A stretch of 64,000 nucleotides of DNA from Paraglaciecola sp. MB-3u-78 (GCF_002835935.1 NZ_PJCF01000009.1:62001-126000); one strand, 5' to 3'; positions 47,210 through 56,375 are shown, counted from the stretch's first letter. The notes: generated from the sequence alone by a model not told the origin. Numbers and translations: made by a program.

Positions 47210-48103
47210 ATGAAAATACTTATCACTGGGGGTTCAGGCTTAATTGGTTCAAGCCTTATCCCTATTTTGCGTCCTTGCGACGTATCGGTATATACCCGAA
47301 ATGTGGCCATGGCTGAACAAATACTTGGACATAAAATTTACTTTTTATCCACACTCACACATCTTTCCAACCTAGACGATTATGACGTGGTAATTAATCT
47401 CGCAGGTGAACCCATTGCAGACAAAAAATGGACGGATGAACAAAAACGTAAAATTGAACATAGTCGTTGGTCCATCACAGAAGACATAGTGGCACTTATC
47501 AACGCAGGTGAAACGCCACCTAAGCTACTCATAAGTGGTTCAGCAATAGGCTTTTATGGCCGTCAACAAGACCAAATTATCGATGAGGACTTCTCATCTC
47601 CTCACGATGAATTCAGCCACCAACTTTGCGAACGTTGGGAGTTTTTAGCTAGAAAAGCACAGTCAGATAAAACCCGGGTATGCATTTTACGAACGGGTGT
47701 GGTTATCACCAAAAGAGGTGGCGCATTACAAAAGATGCTGATGCCATTTAAACTAGGTTTAGGTGGGCCAATTGGTAACGGTAGTCAATATATGTCATGG
47801 ATACACCTAGAAGACATGCTGCAAGGTATTGCACATTTAATTACCAATGAAAGCTGTGAAGGGGTTTATAATTTTACGGCGCCCAACCCTGTTACAAATG
47901 CAGAATTTAGCCGTGAACTGGCTGCAGCCCTATCTCGCCCTTGTCTATTTAAAGTGCCTGAATTTGTGCTCAGAATGATGATGGGAGAAATGGCTGATTT
48001 AGTTTTATATGGTCAAAGAGTGGTGCCTAAACGCTTAGAAGAAAGCGGTTATCAGTTTATTTATCCTGAAATATCCCAAGCTTTGGATTGTTTGCGCAAG
48101 TAA
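47210..48103 (+). CDS. yfcH: TIGR01777/YfcH family epimerase-like protein
   Basis: A 297-residue short-chain dehydrogenase-like protein of the YfcH group. The NAD(P)-binding motif is LITGGSGLIGSSLIP at the N-terminus, and family hallmarks include NLAGEPIADKKWTDEQKRKI, LISGSAIGFYG, LGGPIGNGSQYMSWIHLEDM and YNFTAPNPVTNAEF. The reaction of YfcH is unknown, although it is classed with nucleoside-diphosphate-sugar epimerases. Its coupling to folX is conserved. A strong hairpin follows the stop codon. Confidence 0.92.
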   Translation: MKILITGGSGLIGSSLIPILRPCDVSVYTRNVAMAEQILGHKIYFLSTLTHLSNLDDYDVVINLAGEPIADKKWTDEQKRKIEHSRWSITEDIVALINAGETPPKLLISGSAIGFYGRQQDQIIDEDFSSPHDEFSHQLCERWEFLARKAQSDKTRVCILRTGVVITKRGGALQKMLMPFKLGLGGPIGNGSQYMSWIHLEDMLQGIAHLITNESCEGVYNFTAPNPVTNAEFSRELAAALSRPCLFKVPEFVLRMMMGEMADLVLYGQRVVPKRLEESGYQFIYPEISQALDCLRK

Positions 48104-48127
48104 ATATTTTCAAATAATGTAATCAAA

Positions 48128-48165
48128 ACAAGGAAGTTGATACCCTTGAGCATCAACTTCCTTGT
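48128..48165. terminator. Bidirectional terminator hairpin between yfcH and ybbP
   Basis: A perfect 14-bp stem (ACAAGGAAGTTGAT / ATCAACTTCCTTGT) with a 10-base loop sits in the 64-base convergent gap between yfcH (+) and ybbP (-). A/T-rich bases flank both sides, so it can serve both transcripts. Confidence 0.85.
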
Positions 48166-48167
48166 AT

Positions 48168-50702
48168 TTACACCATCTGACGTAACAATTGACTGGTGTT
48201 AAGTGACAACAAGCGCCAGCAACCTAAAGCACCAAGAATACCCACCACCAGCGCACCCGCTAGCGGCGCAATGATCCAATACTCAAGATGCAAACTAGCA
48301 GGCATTTGGAATATCTGGGTCTGCAGCATATACAAACTGAATTCATTGGCCACAGCGGCCATGGCCCCAGCCACTACCCCAATGATGATAAATTCAAACA
48401 CCACACTGGCTCTTATAAGCCGGCCTTTAGCCCCCAACGTACGTAAAATAGCGAGTTCTTGTTGACGTTCATCCATACTAGCCTGCACTTGAGCAATCAG
48501 CACCAATGCGCCCGCGGCTAAAACCAATATCAGAATAAACTCTACAGCCATAGAGACTTGGTCGACGATACTCCTCAGTTGATTAATTCTCGCATCAACA
48601 TCAATTAAGGTAACGTTTGCAAAAGGCTGCATCAATTGGGTGATATCGGATTTGCGCTCAGTGGGCAAATTGAAACTAGAAATGTATGTTGGAATAAAGT
48701 TCTGCAACGCACGAGGTTCAATCACAAAGAAGAAATTCGGTTGCATAGATTGCCAGTTAACATTCCTGATGCTGGTCACGTTAAGATCAACAATTTCACT
48801 GCCAATATTAAAGGTTAATTTATCACCTAGGCCCAGTTGCATTCGCTCTGCAATACCTTCTTCAATCGACACTTCAAAAGGTCTTTGTGCTGCGGTGTCG
48901 CTATTATTGTTTTCACCCAACCATTTCCCAGCCATGACCTCGCTGCCTTTTTGCAGAGTATTGCTCCACGTTAAATTCGCTTCTCTGCCTAAACCATCAC
49001 GGCCATTACTTTGTTCGTCTGGATCTTCTTTGGATACCGCAGTGCGTACCTTTTCATCGTTAACGGCAACAAACCGGCCACGAACAACAGGGTAAAACTT
49101 ATCGATTTCAACTTGATTAGTGACAAAATGTTGTTGCAGATTAGGTTGCTGCGCTTGACTAATATTAACTAAGAAGTAGTTAGGAGTACCTTGAGGTAAC
49201 TGGTCTTGCCATTGTTGAACCATATCGTTACGCATGACCAAAACAATCAACAGCAACATAATAGTGACGGCAAAACTAATCAACTGCACACTATTATCCA
49301 TTGCCCGGCGATGAATTCTTGCCCAAGCCAACTGCCAAGCCCCCATTTTACCTTGGCCGAGTTTACGCCCCACCCAAATCAAACCATAGGTCACACCAAA
49401 CAAACTGACGACCAAAATAATGCCTGAAATAAACAAGATAGCGCTAACCTTAATATTTTGGCTATAGGCCCACATCAACAAAAATATAGCCCCGCCGGAA
49501 GCCACAAACTGGATCAACCTAGAACTTAAATTTGCACCTAAGTCGCGGCGTAATACGCGCAGTGGCGATACCGAAAATAGTTTCATCAAGGGATATAAAG
49601 AAAACAATACCGCACACACAGTGCCGGTAAAGATAGCGATAATAAGTGGCCGCCAATGCCACACATCGACCGACACGTCGACTTTGCCAGCAATAGCCAA
49701 TACAACCAACTGCTGGATCACAAAGCCCAATATCACCCCAATGGTGATACCCAATGCGGTAATAAACAAAATCTGTAATAGATAAATTTGTTGCACCATT
49801 TTTTTCGGTGCACCTAGGGTTTTCATAATCGCGACGGGGTCGTAATGCCGCATACTGTATCTCTGCGCTGCCACAGCTATAGAAACAGCAGCCAAAACAA
49901 TGGCTAACAGACTTGCCAATAAAAAGTATTGCCCCGCCCTACCCACTGCTCGGCCAATACCCGATTCGTCGTCTTCAACAGAGTCCCAATCATGAATTTC
50001 ATTGTCGAGTTGTGGCTCAAGCCAATCGTAATAATCATCCAAATCACCACTATCGCCGGTAAAGAAATAGCTGTAATCAATCCGACTACCGGGACCTTCA
50101 ACCTTAGTTGCAGCTAAATCCATTTTTGAAATCAATACTTTAGGATCGCCACCAAATACACTAAATCCAGCGTCAGGCACTTCAGTCAAAACCTTACTGA
50201 CCCTAAATATTTTGTCACCCACTTCAATATTGTCGCCAACAGAAATCGCTAAGGTTTGAAACAATTGAGATTCAATCCATGCCTCACCTGACGTTGGCAG
50301 ACGGTCTATCGCAATACCTTGTGTGAATGGCTCATCCGCTACTTTGACGGTGCCTTTTAGGGGATAACCTGTATCTGCAGCTCTTAAATCTACTAAGTCC
50401 ATCTGTTCGTTGGCAAACACCATTGAGCGGGCATAAGTTTGGTGGGCCGTGTTTAACCCCATCTCTTGGGCTTTTTCAATCCAAGCAAGGTCAACAGGTT
50501 TATTGGATTCAAGCACTCTATCGGCGGCAATAAACTCCGCACTTTTTTCAGTTAATGCATATTTAAGTCGTTCACTGAATAACGACAGTGATAGCACAGA
50601 CGCAACCGATAAAATTATCGCCAGCAGTATAATGGTTAACTCGCCTCGCTTAGTTTCATGACGAAACAGTCGCCAGGCTAGACTCAAAGTATAATTAGTC
50701 AT
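48168..50702 (-). CDS. ybbP: ABC transporter permease YbbP
   Basis: About 844 residues from the ATG at 50702 (MTNYTLSLAWRLFRHETKRG). It is a large FtsX-type permease with about ten helices in two repeats, each with a long periplasmic loop; permease signatures are LAAVSIAVAAQRYSMRHYDP and DERQQELAILRTLGAKGRL. With YbbA it forms a MacB-like transporter whose substrate is not known, though the neighbouring thioesterase TesA suggests a link to lipids or lysophospholipids. The reading can be extended 11 codons to 50735 but that would overlap ybbA; I prefer 50702, four bases after ybbA. Confidence 0.9.
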   Translation of the reverse strand: MTNYTLSLAWRLFRHETKRGELTIILLAIILSVASVLSLSLFSERLKYALTEKSAEFIAADRVLESNKPVDLAWIEKAQEMGLNTAHQTYARSMVFANEQMDLVDLRAADTGYPLKGTVKVADEPFTQGIAIDRLPTSGEAWIESQLFQTLAISVGDNIEVGDKIFRVSKVLTEVPDAGFSVFGGDPKVLISKMDLAATKVEGPGSRIDYSYFFTGDSGDLDDYYDWLEPQLDNEIHDWDSVEDDESGIGRAVGRAGQYFLLASLLAIVLAAVSIAVAAQRYSMRHYDPVAIMKTLGAPKKMVQQIYLLQILFITALGITIGVILGFVIQQLVVLAIAGKVDVSVDVWHWRPLIIAIFTGTVCAVLFSLYPLMKLFSVSPLRVLRRDLGANLSSRLIQFVASGGAIFLLMWAYSQNIKVSAILFISGIILVVSLFGVTYGLIWVGRKLGQGKMGAWQLAWARIHRRAMDNSVQLISFAVTIMLLLIVLVMRNDMVQQWQDQLPQGTPNYFLVNISQAQQPNLQQHFVTNQVEIDKFYPVVRGRFVAVNDEKVRTAVSKEDPDEQSNGRDGLGREANLTWSNTLQKGSEVMAGKWLGENNNSDTAAQRPFEVSIEEGIAERMQLGLGDKLTFNIGSEIVDLNVTSIRNVNWQSMQPNFFFVIEPRALQNFIPTYISSFNLPTERKSDITQLMQPFANVTLIDVDARINQLRSIVDQVSMAVEFILILVLAAGALVLIAQVQASMDERQQELAILRTLGAKGRLIRASVVFEFIIIGVVAGAMAAVANEFSLYMLQTQIFQMPASLHLEYWIIAPLAGALVVGILGALGCWRLLSLNTSQLLRQMV

Positions 50703-50706
50703 ATTA

Positions 50707-51426
50707 CTAACCCACTTTACGAGCAGCTTGCTCAATAGAAGGGGTTGGGAAAACCTCGGTTAACTCACCCGCTTGCATATGTAATTGACGTTGACATTTA
50801 CTTGCCAACACAGGGTCATGAGTCACCAATACCAAAGTAGTATGAGAATTTTGGTTTAACTCGAACAATAACTTTTCAATTTTGTCACTATTGTCTGCAT
50901 CCAAATTACCCGTGGGCTCATCTGCAAATAAAATTTTAGGCTTGGAAATAAACGCTCGAGCTATCGCCACCCGTTGTTGTTCACCACCAGATAATTGATT
51001 GGGGTAGTGGCTTGCTCTGTGATCTAGCCCCACCAGCTCTAGAATGTCTAAGGCTCTTTTTTTCGCATCGTGGTGGCCAGCTATCTCTGCCGGTAACATA
51101 ATGTTTTCTAGGGCAGTTAAGCTTTGCACTAACATAAAGCTTTGAAAAATAAAGCCCACTTTCGCACCTCTTAATTGAGCTCGCTGCTCTTCATCCATGT
51201 TTTGCATGGCTTGACCATCTATGTAGATTTCTCCTTCGCTCACCTCATCGAGTCCCGCCAACAAGCTAAGCAAAGTAGATTTACCTGAGCCTGACGCACC
51301 CACTATGGCAATCGACTCACCCGCCTTGACTTCAAAGCTAATAGGCTTGAGGATCTGTAATTGACCTTGAGTCGTAGTAACTGTTTTGCTAATACCGTTT
51401 GTCTTAATCATAGTTGTTGGAGTCAT
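50707..51426 (-). CDS. ybbA: ABC transporter ATP-binding protein YbbA
   Basis: An ABC ATPase of the LolD/MacB group, partner of ybbP. The Walker A motif is GASGSGKSTLLSLLAG, the signature is NQLSGGEQQRVAIARAF and the Walker B segment is PKILFADEPTGNLDA. The first conserved segment (MIKTNGISKTVTTTQGQLQIL) suggests a start at 51411 or 51426; neither has a strong ribosome binding site. Its 5' end meets that of tesA, transcribed the other way, as in E. coli. Together they may handle lysophospholipid or lipid-related cargo (inference). Confidence 0.92.
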   Translation of the reverse strand: MTPTTMIKTNGISKTVTTTQGQLQILKPISFEVKAGESIAIVGASGSGKSTLLSLLAGLDEVSEGEIYIDGQAMQNMDEEQRAQLRGAKVGFIFQSFMLVQSLTALENIMLPAEIAGHHDAKKRALDILELVGLDHRASHYPNQLSGGEQQRVAIARAFISKPKILFADEPTGNLDADNSDKIEKLLFELNQNSHTTLVLVTHDPVLASKCQRQLHMQAGELTEVFPTPSIEQAARKVG

Positions 51427-51427
51427 A

Positions 51428-52069
51428 GTGCTGTTTCTTAATACCAATTCGTTACGAAATAAAATATATATATTATTGATCCTTATACCCTTATTACTGA
51501 TTTCAGATCAGTTACAGGCTAAAGAAACCAAATTGCTTATTTTAGGTGATAGCCTAAGTGCTGCTTATGGTTTAAAGCAAGAGCAAGGCTGGGTAAGTTT
51601 GTTACAAAATGCGTGGCAAAGCGAAGATATTATTATTATCAACGGTGCCATCAGCGGAGAAACCACAGACGGTGCGCTTGCTAGGTTACCAAGATTGTTA
51701 AAGCAGCATAGTCCTACGCATATTTTTGTTGAACTAGGTGGCAACGATGGATTGCAAGGCCACCCAGTGAGTAAAATGCGCAATAACCTGGAACAAATCA
51801 TTCAATTGTCTCAAAAAAGTGAGGTAATAGTCATACTGCAACAAATGCAGATACCGACTAATTATGGCAAACGATACACACAGATGTTTACTAATACCTA
51901 TGCCGATTTAGCAACAAAATACGAACTTACATTACTGTCTTTTTTCTTAGAAAACATAGCGTTAGATAAAAGTTTAATGCAAAGAGATGGCATCCATCCA
52001 AATGCCGAAGCACAACATATCATAGCTAAAGATATGCAAAAAACATTAGGCGATATTATTTTCCCCTAG
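51428..52069 (+). CDS. tesA: Periplasmic acyl-CoA thioesterase / lysophospholipase TesA
   Basis: An SGNH hydrolase of about 213 residues. Block I is LLILGDSLSAAYGL with the nucleophile Ser, block II is INGAISGETTDGAL, block III is VELGGNDGLQG, and the catalytic Asp-His pair is in RDGIHPNAEAQ. It has an N-terminal signal region (IYILLILIPLLLISDQLQA), so it is periplasmic. I choose GTG 51428 because GGAG at 51419-51422 precedes it by five bases; the longer TTG reading from 51386 would overlap ybbA more. Confidence 0.92.
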   Translation: MLFLNTNSLRNKIYILLILIPLLLISDQLQAKETKLLILGDSLSAAYGLKQEQGWVSLLQNAWQSEDIIIINGAISGETTDGALARLPRLLKQHSPTHIFVELGGNDGLQGHPVSKMRNNLEQIIQLSQKSEVIVILQQMQIPTNYGKRYTQMFTNTYADLATKYELTLLSFFLENIALDKSLMQRDGIHPNAEAQHIIAKDMQKTLGDIIFP

Positions 52070-52144
52070 CAGAATAAAAAATAACCAACTAGAATAGAAG
52101 TTCACCTTTCTAGGAATTCATTCTGTAAAGAATAGGAGTACGAT

Positions 52145-52333
52145 ATGGAAGTAAGTTCATCAGGTGCTGGTTCACTCGGGCAGATTGCACCCACTCAAAC
52201 AGGCTCTGTACAGCAGGTCAATCGAGCTGCACAACAAGCCACCTTAAAAGAAACGCCGGCAGTGCAAGAAAGTCAGTCGCCAGCTCCAGTACAAGACCAG
52301 CGAGTAGGCTCTTTGGTTGATGTTAGAGTGTAA
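52145..52333 (+). CDS. Small 62-residue protein of unknown function
   Basis: A compact gene with a clear ribosome binding site (AGGAG before the ATG) and its own terminator, which argue that it is expressed. The product is rich in Gln, Ser, Ala and Val (MEVSSSGAGSLGQIAPTQTG ... RVGSLVDVRV), has no Cys, no signal and no membrane helix, and looks disordered. The N-terminus vaguely recalls small motility-associated (YjfB-like) proteins, but I would not assign it. It follows tesA by 75 bases. Confidence 0.65.
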   Translation: MEVSSSGAGSLGQIAPTQTGSVQQVNRAAQQATLKETPAVQESQSPAPVQDQRVGSLVDVRV

Positions 52334-52347
52334 AAACACTAGACAAT

Positions 52348-52377
52348 AAAAAACCGAGTTCATTAACTCGGTTTTTT
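52348..52377. terminator. Bidirectional Rho-independent terminator
   Basis: A 13-bp stem (AAAAAACCGAGTT / AACTCGGTTTTTT) with a CATT loop. The T-run serves the small plus-strand gene ending at 52333, and the A-run on the other side serves the minus-strand amidohydrolase operon ending at 52411. Confidence 0.92.
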
Positions 52378-52410
52378 ATTGTCTGTAACCTCGCTGTTCA
52401 CACTTTATAT

Positions 52411-53691
52411 CTAAGGGCGAACATACTGCATGGGTTTATCAGTTTGTAATTTTAAGTAACGGTCTCTGAGTTTACTTTGCCTAGAATGCATATCGACTTT
52501 CTCTCCTGAGATCAATACCAACTCGGCCGCCTCAGTTACCTCAAGGGGATCACCAGACCAAATGACGACATCAGCAATTTTCCCAGAGTCAAGGCTACCC
52601 AACTTATCATCTATGCCATAAAGCTTAGCCACGTTAATGGTCAAGGCAGCTAAGCCTTGGTCCCAACTTAATCCATTGGCGACCGCATTACCTGCGTGTT
52701 GTCTTGCCAAGCGAATATTATGGGTCTCCATGCCAATGCTTACTTCGACACCGGCAGCGGCTAATCTACCGGCATTTTCCAGGGTTGAGCCTAACTGGTC
52801 AAAACCAAAAGGTAGGTTTGCTTCGGGATCAAGGATCACTGGGATATTGTTATCGGCCAACTCTTTAGCCACTCGCCAGCCTTCAGTGGCGTAAGTAATG
52901 ACTATATTCAATTGAGGTTGGCGTTGTTTTAAAGCAATAACCTGACGAATATCCGCCGCTCTGCGGGCATCCACTAAAAGCGGTACTTCGCCCTTAACAA
53001 CCGGAATTAATGCTGCAATATCAGCTCGGCTCAATTCACCATGCCATTCATCAATTGGAGTGAGTGATTTTCCAATCGCAAATTTGGCTTCAGCAAGGGC
53101 TGTTTCAAGGCTAACCCAAAGTACACTTCGAGAGCCTCCAACTGTGTCTGCGCCATTATTACCCAATCTAGTGCTGATAAATGCTCTGCCTTGGATTATT
53201 GGGTCGCTGCTGTCACCTAAAGAAATCAAAGCTCCTTGACCGTTAAATAATTGCCCAGTGCGACCCATTGAGGTGGCCGCAGATGTCACACCTTCAATCC
53301 GCGCAATGGCCATTAACGATGATTCAGGGTTGATGGCATATGACACATCAAACGCTGCGCCGGTTTTAGAAATGCTAGTCAAACTCGAGTTACTGTCATT
53401 GGTACCCGCAGAAAAACCCACATCGACCAGACCCAAACTAGTGCTTGCACCTATTAACCCTGGTGTCACGACTTTGCCTTTGGCGTCAATAATTTCGTAT
53501 CCAGCTAAAGCTGGCTCACCTTCCATAACACTTTGGATCTTGCCGTCTTTGATCAGCACAGTGGCATTATCGACTGTGCCTTGGGATGACATGGTATGTA
53601 CCTTAGCCCCCACAATAGCGACATTTTTAGCATCAACAACTTGCGTCAACAACATACTGCCAAGAAATGAATATTTAATTAATTTGTTCAT
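52411..53691 (-). CDS. Amidohydrolase family protein, exported
   Basis: A 426-residue amidohydrolase with a signal peptide (YSFLGSMLLTQVVDA). The metal-dependent hydrolase fold shows VVTPGLIGASTSLGL at the start of the barrel and LYGIDDKLGSLDSGKIADVVIWSGDPLE near the end. The usual HxH motif after VVTPGLI is replaced by GAS, and the other metal ligands are hard to find, so catalysis may be altered or lost. Its start overlaps the preceding amidohydrolase by four bases (ATGA), a pairing common in Alteromonadales; the two may form one complex. Confidence 0.82.
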   Translation of the reverse strand: MNKLIKYSFLGSMLLTQVVDAKNVAIVGAKVHTMSSQGTVDNATVLIKDGKIQSVMEGEPALAGYEIIDAKGKVVTPGLIGASTSLGLVDVGFSAGTNDSNSSLTSISKTGAAFDVSYAINPESSLMAIARIEGVTSAATSMGRTGQLFNGQGALISLGDSSDPIIQGRAFISTRLGNNGADTVGGSRSVLWVSLETALAEAKFAIGKSLTPIDEWHGELSRADIAALIPVVKGEVPLLVDARRAADIRQVIALKQRQPQLNIVITYATEGWRVAKELADNNIPVILDPEANLPFGFDQLGSTLENAGRLAAAGVEVSIGMETHNIRLARQHAGNAVANGLSWDQGLAALTINVAKLYGIDDKLGSLDSGKIADVVIWSGDPLEVTEAAELVLISGEKVDMHSRQSKLRDRYLKLQTDKPMQYVRP

Positions 53692-54959
53692 TTGCTGTCT
53701 CCTTCGCCGGGTTGTCCTAACTCAAAATCACTCACTGGCCATGATGCAGGATCATTGCGGTCATATATTAATGCTCCGTCTAAATAAACGTGTTCTGCTT
53801 GAGCATAGGTGGAAAATGGATCAGCCGACCAAATTACCACATCAGCGTTTTTACCTTTTTCCAAAGAGCCTGTTTGCTCAAATATTCCCAAAGACTTAGC
53901 AGGGTTAGCGGATAACCATTGCCATGCGTCAGCCTGGCTAATGTTGATCCCTGCACGGCGGCCATTGGCCCACGCTTTAGCCGCTTCTTGATTTAATCGT
54001 TGAATACCTAAATCACTATCAGAATGCACTATTGCACAGGCTTTCGCTGCATGAACCATAGGTATGTTTTCTTGAATTCCGTCATAGGCTTCTAACTTAA
54101 AGCCCCACCAATCAGCCCACATTGCTGAACACACACCCGCCTGCGCTAGTTGGTCAGCTATTTTGTATGACTCAACCGCATGATGAAACGCGGCAATCTT
54201 ATAATTAAACTCTTTCATGACATCCAGCATAGTGCCCATATCGTCAGCGCGATAACAATGCATATGAACTAGGATTTCGCCTTTTAATGCTAAGGCTAAG
54301 GTTTCAAGCTTTAGGTCACGTTTAGGCACTTTAAGGTCTTTTTTACCTGCTTTATGATCAACATAATATTTGTCCCATGTGCGCTGGTAGTTTTGAGCAT
54401 CGGCCCACGCTTGTCTGTAACCAGCCACATTGCCCATGCGTGTAGAAGGGCCCCCTTTTGTGCCATACACCCTTTTAGGGTTTTCGCCGCAGGCCATTTT
54501 CATACCGTATGGTGCATCAGGAAATTTCATATCTTGCACGGTTGCACTAGGCAAATTTTTGACTGTTACCCCTCGCCCGCCAACTAAATTAGCCGAGCCT
54601 GGTAAAATTTGCATCACAGTCACACCACCAGCCAAGGCTCGTTGAAAACCAGCATCTTGTGGCCAAATAGAATGCTCAGCCCAGACTTCTGCAGTCACGG
54701 GGTTAGTCGCCTCGTTACCGTCAGAATGGGCGGTGCCACCTGGAGCGGGATACACCCCTAAATGGCTATGCACGTCGATAATACCTGGAGTGACCCATTT
54801 ACCTTTAGCATCAACAGTCACGCCATCATCAGGTACAGATAAATCCTTGCCTATCGCAACAACTTTACCATTTTGTAACAACACCGAACTGTCAGTAAAA
54901 ACCCCACCTATACCATCTAAAACAGTCGCATTGGTAATTAAAACACTGATGCTGGCCAT
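53688..54959 (-). CDS. Amidohydrolase family protein (catalytic part of a frameshifted gene)
   Basis: Translated from the ATG at 54959 this is 423 residues of an amidohydrolase: WVTPGIIDVHSHLGVYPAPG contains the HxH metal pair, followed by GGVTVMQILPGSANLVGGRG, MHCYRADDM and HSDSDLGIQRLNQEA, which supply further metal ligands. Relatives hydrolyse imidazolone-type or peptide-like amides. The ATG sits in the junction of a broken gene: the lipoprotein signal of the same protein is encoded just upstream in another frame (54961-55113). No ribosome binding site precedes this ATG. It overlaps the next amidohydrolase by four bases. Confidence 0.85.
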   Translation of the reverse strand: MASISVLITNATVLDGIGGVFTDSSVLLQNGKVVAIGKDLSVPDDGVTVDAKGKWVTPGIIDVHSHLGVYPAPGGTAHSDGNEATNPVTAEVWAEHSIWPQDAGFQRALAGGVTVMQILPGSANLVGGRGVTVKNLPSATVQDMKFPDAPYGMKMACGENPKRVYGTKGGPSTRMGNVAGYRQAWADAQNYQRTWDKYYVDHKAGKKDLKVPKRDLKLETLALALKGEILVHMHCYRADDMGTMLDVMKEFNYKIAAFHHAVESYKIADQLAQAGVCSAMWADWWGFKLEAYDGIQENIPMVHAAKACAIVHSDSDLGIQRLNQEAAKAWANGRRAGINISQADAWQWLSANPAKSLGIFEQTGSLEKGKNADVVIWSADPFSTYAQAEHVYLDGALIYDRNDPASWPVSDFELGQPGEGDSK

Positions 54960-54960
54960 G

Positions 54961-55113
54961 GGGTTTGTAAGTACTTGGAAAAGGATTTTGATTGATTTGA
55001 AATGCTGGCTCTTGGTTTTTATCTTCGCCTGAATCTGAACACCCCACCAAAGTCAATAAACCTGCAACCGCAGCTATTTTAAATAGCTGTCGTTTCTTAT
55101 TTAAAATTTTCAT
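54961..55113 (-). pseudogene. Lipoprotein signal segment of the frameshifted amidohydrolase
   Basis: Fifty-one codons start with a lipoprotein signal (FKIAAVAGLLTLVGC, Cys25) and continue QINQNPFPSTYKP, the usual beginning of exported amidohydrolases of this type. In this frame the next codons give nonsense, but dropping one C from the CCCC run (54960-54963 on the plus strand as GGGG) joins it directly to MASISVLITNATVLDG. The intact protein would be about 474 residues. This indicates a one-base insertion or a sequencing error. Confidence 0.8.
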
Positions 55114-55204
55114 GTTTTTCCCTGAAAGTATTTGTTAGTTGTGATGACACAATGAGTCAATCTTTGTTGACTAAGATTATCCTAATAACATTAACCAGAT
55201 TTTA

Positions 55205-56131
55205 CTAGGATTGGATCTGTTGCAAAATCTCATCCGCGCTTTTCAACGCACGAATCCCCATAAACAGCGCCTCCGCTTCTGGATATTGGCGACTCAAATA
55301 CCCCAACCATTGTTTCACCCGATTAGGGTAATATTTACCTTTATCACCAAACAATTCGTAACCAGAATATCGTACCAACAAAGCCTTAACTTGCTCCCAT
55401 GGCATAGCTAGCTCGGTATTTTTAATCACCTGAGCCAAATTAGGCATCGCCAAAGCACCACGGCCCAACATAATATTTTCACAATCAGATTGTTGTTGGC
55501 AATTTACCGCGTCTTGCTCATTCCAAATTTCACCATTAGCGATTATAGGTATATCCACATGTTGTTTTATCTTCGCAATCCAGTCCCAATAAGCAGGAGG
55601 CTTATAACCATCAACTTTGGTGCGGGCATGAATAACTAGTGAGTTAGCCCCTGCATCAGCAATGGCCTGTGCATTGGAAATCGCCAAAGATGTGTCATCA
55701 AAACCCAAACGCATTTTGGCACTCACAGTGTGTTCTTTTGGGACAGCTTGGCGCACAGCACTGACAATGTTGTAAATCGTTTCAGGTTCCCGCAGTAATA
55801 TCGCACCACCTTTGCTCTTATTAACTGTTTTAGCTGGGCAACCAAAGTTGAGATCAATACCATGGGAGCCTAACTCAACCGCTCGAAAAGCATTTTCTGC
55901 TAACCAATCTGCGTGTTGACCTAATAACTGCACTTTGACTGGCACACCATTAGGCGTAAAACCTTGATTGTTTAACTCTGGGCATATCCGATGAAACACA
56001 CGCTTGGGCATTAACTGATCAACGATCCTGACAAACTCAGTCACGCACAAGTCAAATCCCCCTACTTGAGTCAACATGTCTCGCATAAGGTGATCAACTA
56101 CCCCTTCCATCGGGGCTAAAGTAATATGCAT
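55205..56131 (-). CDS. dusC: tRNA-dihydrouridine(16) synthase
   Basis: A 308-residue FMN-dependent TIM barrel enzyme that reduces uridine 16 in tRNA. The catalytic Cys is in GIDLNFGCPAKTVNKSKGGA, FMN- and RNA-contacting segments include LVIHARTKVDGYKPPAYWDW and IPIIANGEIWNEQDA, and the N-terminal LAPMEGVVDHLMRDML is typical of DusC rather than DusA or DusB. Its start overlaps the stop of the small DUF1289 gene upstream by one base, so the two are co-translated. Confidence 0.92.
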   Translation of the reverse strand: MHITLAPMEGVVDHLMRDMLTQVGGFDLCVTEFVRIVDQLMPKRVFHRICPELNNQGFTPNGVPVKVQLLGQHADWLAENAFRAVELGSHGIDLNFGCPAKTVNKSKGGAILLREPETIYNIVSAVRQAVPKEHTVSAKMRLGFDDTSLAISNAQAIADAGANSLVIHARTKVDGYKPPAYWDWIAKIKQHVDIPIIANGEIWNEQDAVNCQQQSDCENIMLGRGALAMPNLAQVIKNTELAMPWEQVKALLVRYSGYELFGDKGKYYPNRVKQWLGYLSRQYPEAEALFMGIRALKSADEILQQIQS

Positions 56132-56328
56132 TAAGGCAACTCACTTTGCACTTTTTGCTGTCTACGTATCCCACATGCCTGCACAATATCAACCTGCTGC
56201 TGTGAACTCGCGTTGCTCCAAATCAATATTTCATCCAACATTCTAAAACATCCCAGACACATATCTTTATCATCAAGACAGCAATTTCGGACACAAGGGG
56301 ATGCAACGTTTAATAGGGTATTGGTCAT
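56131..56328 (-). CDS. DUF1289 domain protein
   Basis: A 65-residue protein with the DUF1289 pattern of four Cys residues: SPCVRNCCLDDKDMCLGCFR, which probably binds zinc or an iron-sulfur cluster, followed by the conserved DEILIWSN. The family is widespread, small and uncharacterised. Its overlap with dusC by one base is a conserved-looking arrangement and suggests a link with tRNA dihydrouridine formation, but no experiment is implied by the sequence. Confidence 0.88.
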   Translation of the reverse strand: MTNTLLNVASPCVRNCCLDDKDMCLGCFRMLDEILIWSNASSQQQVDIVQACGIRRQQKVQSELP

Positions 56329-56375
56329 GACTTATTCATTCAAAATAGATTAGCCATATTCTATCAATAAGCTTG

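Noticed and set aside
48640-49095. Plus-strand 151-codon frame opposite ybbP
   Set aside because: Lies entirely antisense to a well-supported permease; low-quality composition and no ribosome site.
53258-53899. Plus-strand 213-codon frame opposite the amidohydrolases
   Set aside because: Shadow of two real minus-strand genes; no recognisable protein features.
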